A stretch of DNA of 64,000 nucleotides from G963675935 sp963675935 (GCA_963675935.2 CAXXPV010000003.1:558001-622000), one strand, 5' to 3'. Counted from the first letter of the stretch, positions 33,762 to 41,891 are shown. Notes: generated by a model not told the origin, from the sequence alone. Translations and numbers: made by a program.

Positions 33762-34880
33762 ATGCCCAACGATTTTAACCTGAATTGTCCCGTTCCACTC
33801 GGCGACCACGTCACCGTGCAAATGGCCCACGGCGGCGGCGGGCGGATCATGCGTCATTTGATCGAAAGCGTGTTTCTGTCGGCGTTTGGCGGTTGCGATG
33901 CCGCAAGCGGTTTAACAACTCCGCCGCACGACGCCGCCGTGCTGCCGGTCGGGGGCGAACGGTTGGCCTTCACCACCGATTCGTTCGTCGTCGATCCGCT
34001 GTTCTTTCCCGGCGGCGACATCGGCACCCTGGCCGTCTGCGGAACGGTCAACGATCTGGCCATGGCCGGGGCCAAACCGGAATACCTCAGTGCGGGTTTC
34101 ATCCTCGAAGAAGGGCTGCCGCTGGAAACGCTCCGCCGCATCGTCCAGTCGATGGCCGAAACCGCTCGGGCCGCAGGTGTGCGAATCGTCACCGGCGACA
34201 CGAAAGTCGTCGATCATGGGAAGGCCGACGGCGTTTTCATCAACACGGCGGGCATCGGCTGGGTGTCCGAAGGCGTCGAAATTTCGCCCGCCCGCGTGCG
34301 GCCGGGCGACGCCATTCTGTTGAGCGGCGACCTCGGCCGGCACGGCATGGCCATCATGTCGGTCCGCGAGGGGCTTGGCTTCGAGGGCTGTCTGGCGAGC
34401 GATTGCGCCCCGCTGGCCGGGCTGGTCGAGGCGATGCTCGCCACGGGGGACTGTCCCAATTTTCGTTTCAGCGAAAATGGGACTGTCCCCTTTCATGCGG
34501 GAGCCGACGTGCATTGCCTCCGCGACCTGACTCGGGGCGGATTGGCCGCCGCTTTGAACGAAATCGCGTTGGACGCCCGGGTGGGCATCGAGATCGACGA
34601 GGCGGCGATTCCGGTGGCCGAGCCGGTGGCCGCGGCCTGCGAACTGCTGGGATTGGACCCCCTCTACGTGGCCAACGAGGGGCGGCTCGTGGCCTTCGTG
34701 CCGGCCGAGGCGGCCGATCGGGTGTTGGCCGTCATGCGGGCGAATCCCGCGGCGGTCGGCCCTTGCCGCATCGGCACGGTTGTCGAGCGTCATGTCGGGA
34801 CGGTTGAGCTTCGCGGGCGATTTGGCGGCGGCCGGATCGTCGATCTGCTGTCCGGCGAGCAGATGCCGAGGATTTGCTGA
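33762..34880 (+). CDS. hypE: Carbamoyl dehydratase HypE with palindrome insert
   Basis: 372 aa from the ATG at 33762 (MPNDFNLNCPVPLGDHVTVQ); the family is about 335-350. HypE accepts carbamoyl from HypF on its C-terminal Cys and dehydrates it to thiocyanate; the required end PRIC is present. PurM-like motifs: AHGGGGRIMRHLIE, TTDSFVVDPLFFPGGDIG, GTVNDLAMAGAKP, GDLGRHGMAIM, DLTRGGLAAALNEIA. Fifteen residues, GDCPNFRFSENGTVP, are read from a family H palindrome (34446-34490) between the two PurM halves. Two truncated copies of its 5' end lie upstream at 30283 and 32978. Confidence 0.96.
   Translation: MPNDFNLNCPVPLGDHVTVQMAHGGGGRIMRHLIESVFLSAFGGCDAASGLTTPPHDAAVLPVGGERLAFTTDSFVVDPLFFPGGDIGTLAVCGTVNDLAMAGAKPEYLSAGFILEEGLPLETLRRIVQSMAETARAAGVRIVTGDTKVVDHGKADGVFINTAGIGWVSEGVEISPARVRPGDAILLSGDLGRHGMAIMSVREGLGFEGCLASDCAPLAGLVEAMLATGDCPNFRFSENGTVPFHAGADVHCLRDLTRGGLAAALNEIALDARVGIEIDEAAIPVAEPVAAACELLGLDPLYVANEGRLVAFVPAEAADRVLAVMRANPAAVGPCRIGTVVERHVGTVELRGRFGGGRIVDLLSGEQMPRIC
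34446..34490. repeat. Family H palindrome inserted in frame in hypE
   Basis: 45 bases: ggggactgtcccaattttcg, spacer, cgaaaatgggactgtcccc. It is the same element as in hypF (27700 and 28014) and read in the same frame as the 28014 copy (GDCPNFR). Confidence 0.93.
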
Positions 34881-34933
34881 GTTTTTGTCACACTGCCCCA
34901 TTTTTGTCACACTGCCCCAAAGGGGCAAAAATA

Positions 34934-35136
34934 GGATAGCCCAGGGTTGCCGCTCCGAGCGGCTACCCTGGGTTGCAGGTGAGAGTAAGCAACAAAAAAC
35001 CCAACGGGGTTTCGTAGGGTGGTGGCACTCCCGTCTACGCAACCCTTTCAGGGTTAAAGGGATAGGGTTTGGCCGTTTTCCCAGGGTAGCCGCTCGGAGC
35101 GGCAACCCTGGGCTATCTTATGAAATCCCTTCGGGA
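34934..35136. repeat. Family I repeat, about 200 bp
   Basis: Outer arms agcccagggttgccgctccg and cggagcggcaaccctgggct enclose inner repeats caacggggtttcgtag and caaccctttcagggttaaag. A second copy with about 85-90 percent identity is at 53576-53779. It is followed by a 35-base tandem duplication (cttcgggataaaaacatc units, 35122-35190). The 34881-35312 gap has no gene. Confidence 0.88.
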
Positions 35137-35312
35137 TAAAAACATCATCCCGGCAATTCCGCTTCGGGATAAAAACATCGCCCCGGCAATTCCGCTGGTA
35201 ATTTTCGCTGAATTCTGTAAAAATGGGAGTATAAGGGCGAGCCGGCGTGCCGAAACCGTGGTTTTTCGACGGGCGGCCGGGCTTATCTCGGAACCGAGTA
35301 GGAGAGTGAAAC

Positions 35313-36086
35313 ATGGCTTTGCGCAATCGTGCCGCGTTCACGTTGGTCGAACTGTTGGTCGTCATTACCATTATTGCCATGTTGGTGGGGCTGATGCTGC
35401 CGGCGGTGCTGGCCGCCCGTAACCGCGCCCAGGTCACCAAATGCGCCGCCAATCAAGGCCAACTCGGCAAGGCCATGCTCGGCTACGCACTGGCGAAGAA
35501 ACATTTTCCGGGATATGCAAATACGTTGAAAAATGTCAAGGTTAGTTGGGCGCCGCTGTTGTTGCCGTATATCGAACGGAATGATTTGTGGGAAGGCACA
35601 TCCGGATGGCGCAGTGGCAACAGATCGGCCGCCGCCAAGATTCCGACGTTTATCTGTCCCTCCGACACCACGCTGGATAATGGGCTGTCGTATGTGGTCA
35701 ACGTGGGCCAGACGAAAAATAGCACAACAGGCATGTTCCGCGATTTCTTCAATGTTGCCAGTCCTGATTATGTTTCCACGACCGACATCAAATCGACCTC
35801 GCAGCATCCAATGATCGCCGAGAAATCGGCCGAAGCAGTAAGTCCTGGCCGCGAGTGGACAAACACCGCCGGTGCCGTCACGGCAGTTCGCTTTGGTTTT
35901 ATCTGGCCTCCACCGCCGGATGGCGATGCAATGATTGTAAACCCAAACGCAAACGCCTCACTTGGCTATTTGGTTCCGATCCACAACGGACTAATCAACG
36001 TCACCTTCTGCGACGGCCACACGGAAGGCTTGACCGACGATCCCGAGACGATCTACAACAAGTACGACGTCAACGATCCATCGTAA
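35313..36086 (+). CDS. DUF1559 prepilin-like protein
   Basis: 257 aa, AGGAG upstream. The type IV prepilin signal RAAFTLVELLVVITIIAMLV has Gly/Ala-Phe processing before the hydrophobic helix, with the conserved Glu5. The DUF1559 body contains CAANQGQLGKAMLGYALAKK, APLLLPYIERNDLWE, and the C-terminal H-x9-DG signature HNGLINVTFCDG. DUF1559 proteins are massively expanded in planctomycetes and assumed to be secreted, pseudopilin-like surface proteins. No pilus assembly gene is nearby. Confidence 0.92.
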   Translation: MALRNRAAFTLVELLVVITIIAMLVGLMLPAVLAARNRAQVTKCAANQGQLGKAMLGYALAKKHFPGYANTLKNVKVSWAPLLLPYIERNDLWEGTSGWRSGNRSAAAKIPTFICPSDTTLDNGLSYVVNVGQTKNSTTGMFRDFFNVASPDYVSTTDIKSTSQHPMIAEKSAEAVSPGREWTNTAGAVTAVRFGFIWPPPPDGDAMIVNPNANASLGYLVPIHNGLINVTFCDGHTEGLTDDPETIYNKYDVNDPS

Positions 36087-36143
36087 TTTATCCGGCGGAT
36101 TCCGCTCAGGATTTGGTTTAAAATAACTTCCCGATTTCGCTCT

Positions 36144-36400
36144 TTGCCGATGAGAGACGAACCCGGAGGGTTCCAAGCCATTAGCCGGCGGTTGAGCGAA
36201 GCGATACCGCCGGAACCGATGAATTCCGATTCGCGACGACCCCGGCAGGGGTCACAGAGAAGTGCTGCGACCCTTTCAGGGTCGAGAAAATCAGACGACT
36301 TTAACCCCGGGTCGCTCGACGCGACCCGGGGCTAATAGCTGACATCCCTCCGGGATAGAACAAATCCTCCGGGATAGAGCAAATCGGGAAGTTGTTTGTC
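36144..36400. repeat. Mosaic of short palindromes
   Basis: Contains inverted pairs such as accccgggtcgc/gcgacccgggg (about 36303-36333), gaccctttcagggtc, ccccggcaggggtc, and two tccgggatagarcaaatc units near 36354 and 36378. The 36087-36409 gap contains no gene. Confidence 0.7.
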
Positions 36401-36409
36401 GCCAAATCC

Positions 36410-36715
36410 TCAGTGAATCTCGGCGTATACCTTCACTTCCCTCGCGATGGAATCGCCCAATTCGTCTTCCTCGACATCCAGATCGTGCTGGGCTTGAAGT
36501 CCAAGCCAGAACTCGGGCGACGTGTTGAAATAGCGGGCCAACCGCAACGCCGTATTGGCCGTCACGCTCCGCCGACCCGCGACAATCTCGTTGATCCGCC
36601 GAGAATCTACGCCGATGTCGAGCGCCAGCCGATGCTGGCTCAGCCCCAGCGGCGTTAAATACTCCTCCTGGAGCACTTCGCCGGGATGGACGGGCATCAT
36701 CTTTTGTTCCAACAT
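36410..36715 (-). CDS. higA: HigA-family antitoxin (XRE)
   Basis: 101 aa. The HigA pattern is clear: MPVHPGEVLQEEYLTPLGLS, LALDIGVDSRRINEIVAGRR helix-turn-helix, SVTANTALRLARYFNTSPEF, WLGLQAQHDLDVEEDELG. It neutralises HigB and represses the operon. The first ATG (36715) gives MLEQKMMPVHPGE; starting at MMPVHPG is also possible. Lies 12 bases after the toxin gene. Confidence 0.93.
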   Translation of the reverse strand: MLEQKMMPVHPGEVLQEEYLTPLGLSQHRLALDIGVDSRRINEIVAGRRSVTANTALRLARYFNTSPEFWLGLQAQHDLDVEEDELGDSIAREVKVYAEIH

Positions 36716-36727
36716 AAAATACGACTC

Positions 36728-37012
36728 CTAGTGGTAGTCCACAATTTCGACTTCAGATGCGTTCCCGTCGAGCCAATCGAAACAGATTCGCCATTGGTCA
36801 TTGATGCGAATGGAATGCTGTCCCTCGCGATTGCCTTTGAGTTTTTCCAGCCGATTTCCAGGGGGCGACCGAAGGTCGAGCAATCCATGCGCATTATTGA
36901 TCATTCTCAGTTTCCGCAGGGCCGTGGGTTGGATTTCCCTTGGAAACTGTTTCGAGAAAAGGCGATGATATACCTTTTCCGTCTCGGGATTCTTGAATGA
37001 TCTAATCACCAT
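36728..37012 (-). CDS. higB: HigB-family mRNA interferase toxin
   Basis: 94 aa. HigB signature: IRSFKNPETEKVYHRLFSKQ, LRKLRMINNAHGLLDLRSPP, GNRLEKLKGNREGQHSIRIN, DQWRICFDW. It cleaves translated mRNA. Toxin precedes antitoxin, the usual higBA order. The sequence just upstream reads tatact on the reverse strand (about 37016-37021), a good -10 box. Confidence 0.94.
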   Translation of the reverse strand: MVIRSFKNPETEKVYHRLFSKQFPREIQPTALRKLRMINNAHGLLDLRSPPGNRLEKLKGNREGQHSIRINDQWRICFDWLDGNASEVEIVDYH

Positions 37013-37161
37013 GATAGTATACGGCGCGCCACGCCGGGCGTCAATCGCCCAACCCTACGCATCAGGCGCACGCACCATTCTCCTTCATGCCGTCCTTGAA
37101 AAGCCCGCGGCTTCTTGTCACAATGGGGGGGTAAACCGCTCCTCTCTCCCATACACAAGCC

Positions 37162-37392
37162 ATGCTCGCCAAGCTCAAAACGTTTTCGCTCCTTGGCATC
37201 GACGCCCTGCCCGTCGAGGTCGAGGTCGATGTCTCGCCGGCCGGATTGCCAAAAACCGTGCTGGTCGGGCTGCCCGAGGCCGCGGTGAAGGAAAGCACCC
37301 ATCGGGTCGAAAGGGCCGTGGTCAACTCCGGCTTCCAACGCCCGCAAAACCGCGTGGTCATCAATCTTGCGCCGACGGGAGTTCTTGCGTAA
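37162..37392 (+). pseudogene. comM: comM (YifB, Mg-chelatase-like AAA+ protein), 5' fragment cut by the integrated element
   Basis: 67 genuine codons (MLAKLKTFSLLGIDALPVEV ... NRVVI) then NLAPTGVLA read into the element. ComM proteins have LLGIDALPVEVEVDVSPAGL and VVINLAPADLPKEG at this point; the break lies inside the NLAPADLPK motif. Joining base 37362 to 50141 restores a 512-codon frame of normal length. ComM is a branch-migration helicase used in natural transformation. The 67-aa piece carries no ATPase motif. Confidence 0.93.
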
Positions 37393-39244
37393 AGGAAAAG
37401 ACTTCGCCGGAAACTGCCGTAATTTCTACGCCGTCAAGGAAACTCTTGCCCCCTACCTCCCGTTTCTTGCCCTTCCGCTGCTTGACTTCCGTATGCCGGA
37501 AGTAGCACGCTATCCGGTCAACCACCTGCCCCAATGCTTCCGCCTTTTTCCGGCCACTAGATTCGCGTTTCATGGTCGCTAGAGCGTTGTCGATTGCCTC
37601 CCGCCGCGCGCTCATTTCCTCTTTCAACCGGGCGTAAGGTTTTCGTAGGTCAACCAGCCTTTCTTGTAGCTGTTCAACCTCTGCCGCTAGGGCTTCTCCC
37701 CGCTTGTTTGCCCGCCCTTTTAGCGCGGGGGACAGCCCGCCGAAACCATCAAGAATCGTATTTATCTCGGCTTCCTTGTCGGCAATCTGCTTTTCTATCC
37801 GGGGCTTCATATATTCGTACATTAGCCCGTACACCGTTTCAAGATTCCCCTTTTTGGTGGATAGATTATCTTCTAAAAACAATTCCATCTTGTTCCACGT
37901 AATCGCATATTGGCTACTTGCGGCTACCCATGCGTCTATCAGCGGTTGGGCTGCCGCCAAGTCGCGGGCTTGCGATGCTTTCAACAATTCACGAATCTTT
38001 GGGGCAGTCTGTTCCAAGTAGTCCAATACGATCCGCTCTAGCGTATCATGCTTGACACGGTGGCAATGGCAGCCCGTCGGGTTATTCTTCCCATAGGTTC
38101 CATACGTGCCGCAAAAATAACTCGGGTACGTCGTATCTTTGTACTTGCCGATACTGGCCCGCATCGGCGCGCCGCAATGCCCGCAAACCAGAAACGAACG
38201 TAACCACAATTCCGCCACGTTTGGAGCGTTATGCGGCTTTGTTGACGTTTTGATTAGTTTTCGTTGGACCGTGTTCCAAGTCTCTTGCGGCACAATCGGC
38301 GGATACTCGGGGCTGGACGGCTGTACAAAATCCTCTTGATTCCGTTTCCGCCCCATCTTTGCGTTACGCTGTACCTCTTGAATCTTGCCGCCGATAAATT
38401 CATAGAATCGGCTGCCGCCATGTTTGTTGTAGGTCGGCAACCCGATGTAGGCGGGATTTTTTAGAATCCCGCTTACTAGCACCTTGTACCAGTTTTTGGC
38501 GAATATCGGATTAACCAATAAGCTATTAAGCCGGTCGGCTATCTGGCCGGGGGATATTGCCTCTGTTGCGTACCACTCGAAAATTTTCTTGATCCATTCA
38601 ACCCGCTCATGTTCAATTGACGGGCGTATCCTCATGGTATCGTGGGCGTCTTTTTGCGGCGTATTATTCTTGCCCGTGAATCGTTCCCGGCTACCGTCGG
38701 GATAGACTTTCCAGCGGTCAAGATGCCCGATGTAGACGGTACGCCATTTTTCTTTGCCGTCGGGGCCAAAACAAACCACGTCACAACCGTAGGGGGCGTA
38801 ACCGCCCTGATATTCCCCGGCCCGTGCCTTGACGATTTTGCCCGTAAGATTCCGATGGGCTTTTTCTTTCTGTTCGCGGGTTGACGTGATAGCACCAAGG
38901 GTGCCGGTCAGAATCGAGGTATCATCATCGGCCGATAAAACGTGCCCGCCAACGTCAACCAACGTGGTGCCATTTTCTCGCAATTGAGAAATAATCTGGC
39001 CCCACTGGTAAGCATCCTTGACGCCGAAACGGTCTTGCCTATCGACAACAATTTTTTCGATCATGCCCGCGCGCACGGCTTCCAACAGTTGTTGAAAAGC
39101 TACCCGCTTATGCGGCATATCGCGGGGATTCTTCCCGTCACGATCCCGAAACCAACGGTCAATTTTCCAAGATGCCCCGATAGATTGCTCTTGGCGGTCA
39201 GTATCTTGCTTGTCGCTACTAACCCGAACGTATGCGGCTATCAT
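37361..39244 (-). CDS. Large serine recombinase (integrase of the element)
   Basis: 627 aa. N-terminal resolvase domain with the catalytic Ser in AAYVRVSSDKQ and the arginine motif VVDRQDRFG. Recombinase domain around ISPGQIADRLN and ILKNPAYIG. Zinc ribbon LVCGHCGAPM ... YFCGTYG ... GCHCHR. A long coiled coil follows (AEINTILDGFGG ... LQERLVDLRKPYARLKEE). The stop codon TGA (37361-37363) lies at the attL junction and is completed by comM DNA. In the excised circle the frame would continue 21 residues (FLRKGLSKKFQAAEIERFRQ A) to a TAG at 50076-50078. The start overlaps the upstream 50-aa gene as ATGA. Confidence 0.95.
   Translation of the reverse strand: MIAAYVRVSSDKQDTDRQEQSIGASWKIDRWFRDRDGKNPRDMPHKRVAFQQLLEAVRAGMIEKIVVDRQDRFGVKDAYQWGQIISQLRENGTTLVDVGGHVLSADDDTSILTGTLGAITSTREQKEKAHRNLTGKIVKARAGEYQGGYAPYGCDVVCFGPDGKEKWRTVYIGHLDRWKVYPDGSRERFTGKNNTPQKDAHDTMRIRPSIEHERVEWIKKIFEWYATEAISPGQIADRLNSLLVNPIFAKNWYKVLVSGILKNPAYIGLPTYNKHGGSRFYEFIGGKIQEVQRNAKMGRKRNQEDFVQPSSPEYPPIVPQETWNTVQRKLIKTSTKPHNAPNVAELWLRSFLVCGHCGAPMRASIGKYKDTTYPSYFCGTYGTYGKNNPTGCHCHRVKHDTLERIVLDYLEQTAPKIRELLKASQARDLAAAQPLIDAWVAASSQYAITWNKMELFLEDNLSTKKGNLETVYGLMYEYMKPRIEKQIADKEAEINTILDGFGGLSPALKGRANKRGEALAAEVEQLQERLVDLRKPYARLKEEMSARREAIDNALATMKRESSGRKKAEALGQVVDRIACYFRHTEVKQRKGKKREVGGKSFLDGVEITAVSGEVFSFTQELPSAQD
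37363..37395. other. attL junction of the integrated element
   Basis: Core aatcttgc at 37363-37370, also present at attR (50141-50148). To its right, ttcttgcgtaaagg (37382-37395) is the inverse, with one mismatch, of cctttgcgcaagaa (50128-50141) at attR; together they form the dyad arms of attP. Confidence 0.85.
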
Positions 39245-39393
39245 GGCGAATCCCCTTTCTCAATTCTAGCATCCTCTGGGGGCTTATCCGGCTTCACCTC
39301 CCCGGCCTGTTCATCTAACTTTTTCAGAAAACGCCGAAGTCGTTCACACTCGGCAATCGCTTTTTCCAACCTCTTTTCCTCATCCCCGTACAT
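39241..39393 (-). CDS. Small coiled-coil protein coupled to the recombinase
   Basis: 50 aa from the ATG at 39393 (MYGDEEKRLEKAIAECERLR), with a G-rich ribosome site (GGGGGCG) upstream. Helical and charged, then a proline-rich end (VKPDKPPEDARIEKGDSP). The stop overlaps the recombinase start by four bases, so it is translated with it. Size and position would fit a recombination directionality factor, but there is no sequence evidence for that role. Confidence 0.6.
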   Translation of the reverse strand: MYGDEEKRLEKAIAECERLRRFLKKLDEQAGEVKPDKPPEDARIEKGDSP

Positions 39394-39406
39394 GGTCGCC
39401 CCCAAT

Positions 39407-39566
39407 AAAAAAGGAACGCTGTACCGAGACTGCTCTCCAAAACCCCGCGAAGGGCATGAGCGAACAGCACCCGGCCAGCGTTCCTTTTTGGGGGACGCGG
39501 TTTGGGTACTGCTTCGCTCATTCAAGGGCCTTGCGGTCCAGGTTCGCGGTTTTTGGAGAAGCAGTA
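39407..39566. repeat. Interleaved inverted repeats upstream of the recombinase operon
   Basis: Three inverted pairs: A aaaaaaggaacgct (39407-39420) with agcgttccttttt (39477-39489); B actgctctccaaaaccccgc (39428-39451) with its inverse at 39543-39566; C gggcatgagcgaacagcac (39452-39470) with its inverse at about 39506-39527. A-A' encloses B and C, while B and C pair outside it, so the folds are mutually exclusive. A-A' is flanked by A and T runs like a bidirectional terminator. Confidence 0.75.
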
Positions 39567-39666
39567 ACTACCCCTAATATAATTCGCCCGCCACCCCACC
39601 GCAAGCACGCCCCACTTGCGTGCCGTGGTCGAAACCACTAGGATATGGGAAACTGTAGGGGGTGGC

Positions 39667-40422
39667 ATGATTACTTGTCTAAATCGCGTCGTTGTCCTGT
39701 TGCTTGCGTTCGCAATTCTTGCCCCGAGCATCGGGTTTGCCAAGGGTTCCGGGGGATCGGTTCACGTCAAGGGCTACTACCGAAGCAACGGCACCTACGT
39801 TGCACCGCATTACCGATCCGCACCGGACGGAAACTTCTACAACAATTGGAGTACCAAGGGGAACGTCAACCCGTACACGGGCAAGCCGGGAACAAGAGTC
39901 ACCCCGCCGTCAAGCTACCCCGGTGACTACCGCGCTTTGTACGGCGGGGATTTGTCGCCCGCAACCCCGAGTAGCCCGCCATCGAATCTACCGAGTCACG
40001 GAAGTGGCGCGGGTTCAACACGCCTGTCTTTCGACGATGAATCACGCGCGTCAACCGCCAATCGGCTGAAGCGATTGGGGGTAGATGCTGACTGGCAAAA
40101 ACACAGCCTTAGTGATTTGCTGGATATGGAAAGCCGCGCGTCAACCGCCAATCGGTTGAAGCGCTTGGGGGTAGATGCTGACTGGCAGAAACATAGCCTT
40201 AGCACGCTTCTTGACGCCGAAAGCCGCGCGTCAACCGCCAATCGGTTGAAGCGATTGGGGGTAGATGCTGACTGGCAAAAACACAGCCTTAGCACGCTTC
40301 TTGACGCCGAAAGCCGCGCGTCAACTGCCGACCGGCTGAAACGGTGTGGAGTAAGTGTTGACTGGCGGCAGTACACGTTAAGCCAGTTACTTGACATGGA
40401 AAGCCACGCATGGAAGCGATGA
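39667..40422 (+). CDS. Secreted protein with nuclease-companion domain and four 30-residue repeats
   Basis: 251 aa from the ATG at 39667 (GGGGG upstream). Signal peptide VVVLLLAFAILAPSIGFAKG. A domain of about 50 residues follows (GGSVHVKGYYRSNGTYVAPH, NNWSTKGNVNPYTGKPG), which in other bacteria often accompanies SNase domains. After a Ser/Pro linker come four 30-residue units, ESRASTANRLKRLGVDADWQ plus KHSLSTLLDA, the last one diverged. Function unknown. The first 88 bases from 39685 are identical to the start of the next gene, so the two arose by recent duplication. Confidence 0.8.
   Translation: MITCLNRVVVLLLAFAILAPSIGFAKGSGGSVHVKGYYRSNGTYVAPHYRSAPDGNFYNNWSTKGNVNPYTGKPGTRVTPPSSYPGDYRALYGGDLSPATPSSPPSNLPSHGSGAGSTRLSFDDESRASTANRLKRLGVDADWQKHSLSDLLDMESRASTANRLKRLGVDADWQKHSLSTLLDAESRASTANRLKRLGVDADWQKHSLSTLLDAESRASTADRLKRCGVSVDWRQYTLSQLLDMESHAWKR
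40041..40400 (+). repeat. Four tandem 90-bp units inside the secreted protein gene
   Basis: Units begin at 40041, 40131, 40221 and 40311 (gaatcacgcgcgtcaaccgc or gaaagccgcgcgtcaac). The middle units are nearly identical at DNA level; the fourth carries many changes. Confidence 0.9.
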
Positions 40423-40447
40423 AAGCCACATTTTCGGGGCAAAAGAC

Positions 40448-41416
40448 ATGCTGACGAAACACCCATTCTACCGCGTCGTTGTCCTGTTGCTTGCGTTCGC
40501 AATTCTTGCCCCGAGCATCGGGTTTGCCAAGGGTTCCGGGGGATCGGTTCACGTCAAGGGTTACACCCGAAAAGATGGAACCTACGTTGCCCCACATTAC
40601 CGATCCGCCCCGGATGGAACCAAGAGCAACAATTGGAGTACCAAGGGGAACGTCAACCCGTACACGGGCAAGGCGGGGACAAAATCGGCCGACACGCCAC
40701 CGGCCGATACGCCACCGGCTACCGACACACCCACCCCGCCGAAAGTTTCCAGCAAGCCGAAATCGTCGCCCCGCACAACTCCGGCAATTGAAAAAGCCAC
40801 CATTCCCAAAGGTGACACACTAGAGGGCCGGGTGGTCGGCGTTACTGACGGCGATACTCTGACGTTGTTGGTTGACAAGACGCAATACAAAATCCGATTG
40901 CAGGGAATCGACGCCCCGGAGAAAAACCAGCCTTTCGGCAACCAATCCAAGAAAGCCCTTTCGGAAAAAGTTTTTCAGAAAACGGTCAAGGTGCTATCAC
41001 AAGGGCAGGACAAGTACGGGCGGACACTCGGCATTGTGTACGCCGATGGTTGCGTGAATACGGCAATGGTCAAAGAGGGCCTTGCATGGCACTACAAGCA
41101 ATACTCTGGCAGCAAAACGCTTGCCACTGCGGAAGAGAAAGCACGGGAGGTAAAAACGGGCTTGTGGGCCGATGCTAACCCGATTGCCCCGTGGGATTGG
41201 CGGCACAAACCAAAACCACTTGCCGAGTCCGCACCATCCGAGCAACCAGCCCCGGCAGTAGCCCCAGAGGGCAAGGGGCAAGAAACAGAAAAACAGTTTT
41301 GGATTACTAGTTCAAGCGGCAAGCGTCACAATTCAAGCTGCCGTTATTATGAGAATAGCAAAGGCCACCACTGCGGACCCAATGACGGGGTAGCATGTAA
41401 AATCTGCGGCGGGTGA
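40448..41416 (+). CDS. Secreted thermonuclease (SNase) with N-terminal companion domain and C-terminal Cys-rich domain
   Basis: 322 aa from the ATG at 40448. Signal peptide and companion domain as in the preceding protein (GGSVHVKGYTRKDGTYVAPH, NNWSTKGNVNPYTGKAG). Pro/Thr linker, then an SNase domain: DGDT (calcium Asp), IRLQGIDAPE (equivalents of Arg35 and Glu43), DKYGRTLGIVYADG (Arg87). All catalytic residues are present, so an active Ca-dependent nuclease is expected outside the cytoplasm. The C-terminal domain, RHNSSCRYYENSKGHHCGPN followed by ACKICGG, has four Cys and a His, probably zinc binding. The same C-terminal domain ends the next protein. Confidence 0.92.
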   Translation: MLTKHPFYRVVVLLLAFAILAPSIGFAKGSGGSVHVKGYTRKDGTYVAPHYRSAPDGTKSNNWSTKGNVNPYTGKAGTKSADTPPADTPPATDTPTPPKVSSKPKSSPRTTPAIEKATIPKGDTLEGRVVGVTDGDTLTLLVDKTQYKIRLQGIDAPEKNQPFGNQSKKALSEKVFQKTVKVLSQGQDKYGRTLGIVYADGCVNTAMVKEGLAWHYKQYSGSKTLATAEEKAREVKTGLWADANPIAPWDWRHKPKPLAESAPSEQPAPAVAPEGKGQETEKQFWITSSSGKRHNSSCRYYENSKGHHCGPNDGVACKICGG

Positions 41417-41467
41417 ACTAAACATCGTGTTGAGAAAGACAAACCTCGCATTGGTATAGGGGCTGGT

Positions 41468-41854
41468 ATGTGGCTAGCGGTTCTCTTCTACGTGGGGCTT
41501 GGGGCAATAATTCTCTGGGCTGTGTTTGGTAATCACAGTACAGACAAGTTGGCACCCGAGGAACAGAAAAGGGCGTTATCAAAGAATGCCACCCTCGCCG
41601 TTGCGGGTGGACTTCTAGGATTAGTTGCTGTCATAGGGTTATCTTGGTGGGGCGGCCAGCGTCACGGCAATGAGTGGTTCCCAAAACAATCCCCCTTGCC
41701 AGCCGCACAAGTTAAGCAAGCGGTGGAGCAACAACACTGGATTACGATTAAGAGCGGGGTGCGTCACAATAGCGGTTGCCGCTATTTCCAAAACAGTCGG
41801 GGGCGTTTATGCGGCCCCGCTGATGGGCGGGCATGTAAAATCTGCGGGGGATGA
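41468..41854 (+). CDS. Membrane protein sharing the Cys-rich C-terminal domain of the nuclease
   Basis: 128 aa. Two membrane helices (WLAVLFYVGLGAIILWAVFG and TLAVAGGLLGLVAVIGLSWW) joined by a charged loop. The C-terminal domain HWITIKSGVRHNSGCRYFQN, then GRLCGPADGRACKICGG, is clearly homologous to the nuclease tail. It may anchor the same ligand or partner at the membrane. No start ambiguity; the ATG at 41468 follows GGGGCTGGT. Function unknown. Confidence 0.78.
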   Translation: MWLAVLFYVGLGAIILWAVFGNHSTDKLAPEEQKRALSKNATLAVAGGLLGLVAVIGLSWWGGQRHGNEWFPKQSPLPAAQVKQAVEQQHWITIKSGVRHNSGCRYFQNSRGRLCGPADGRACKICGG

Positions 41855-41891
41855 ACTAGAAGTATACAATCTCACAAGAAAGGGGAGTGTT

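Noticed and set aside
37017..37022. A further GTATAC belonging to the element cluster
   Set aside because: It lies outside attL and is part of the higBA -10 box (tatact on the reverse strand).
39407..39566. Retron-like msr/msd RNA
   Set aside because: The interleaved repeats looked similar, but there is no reverse transcriptase in the element.
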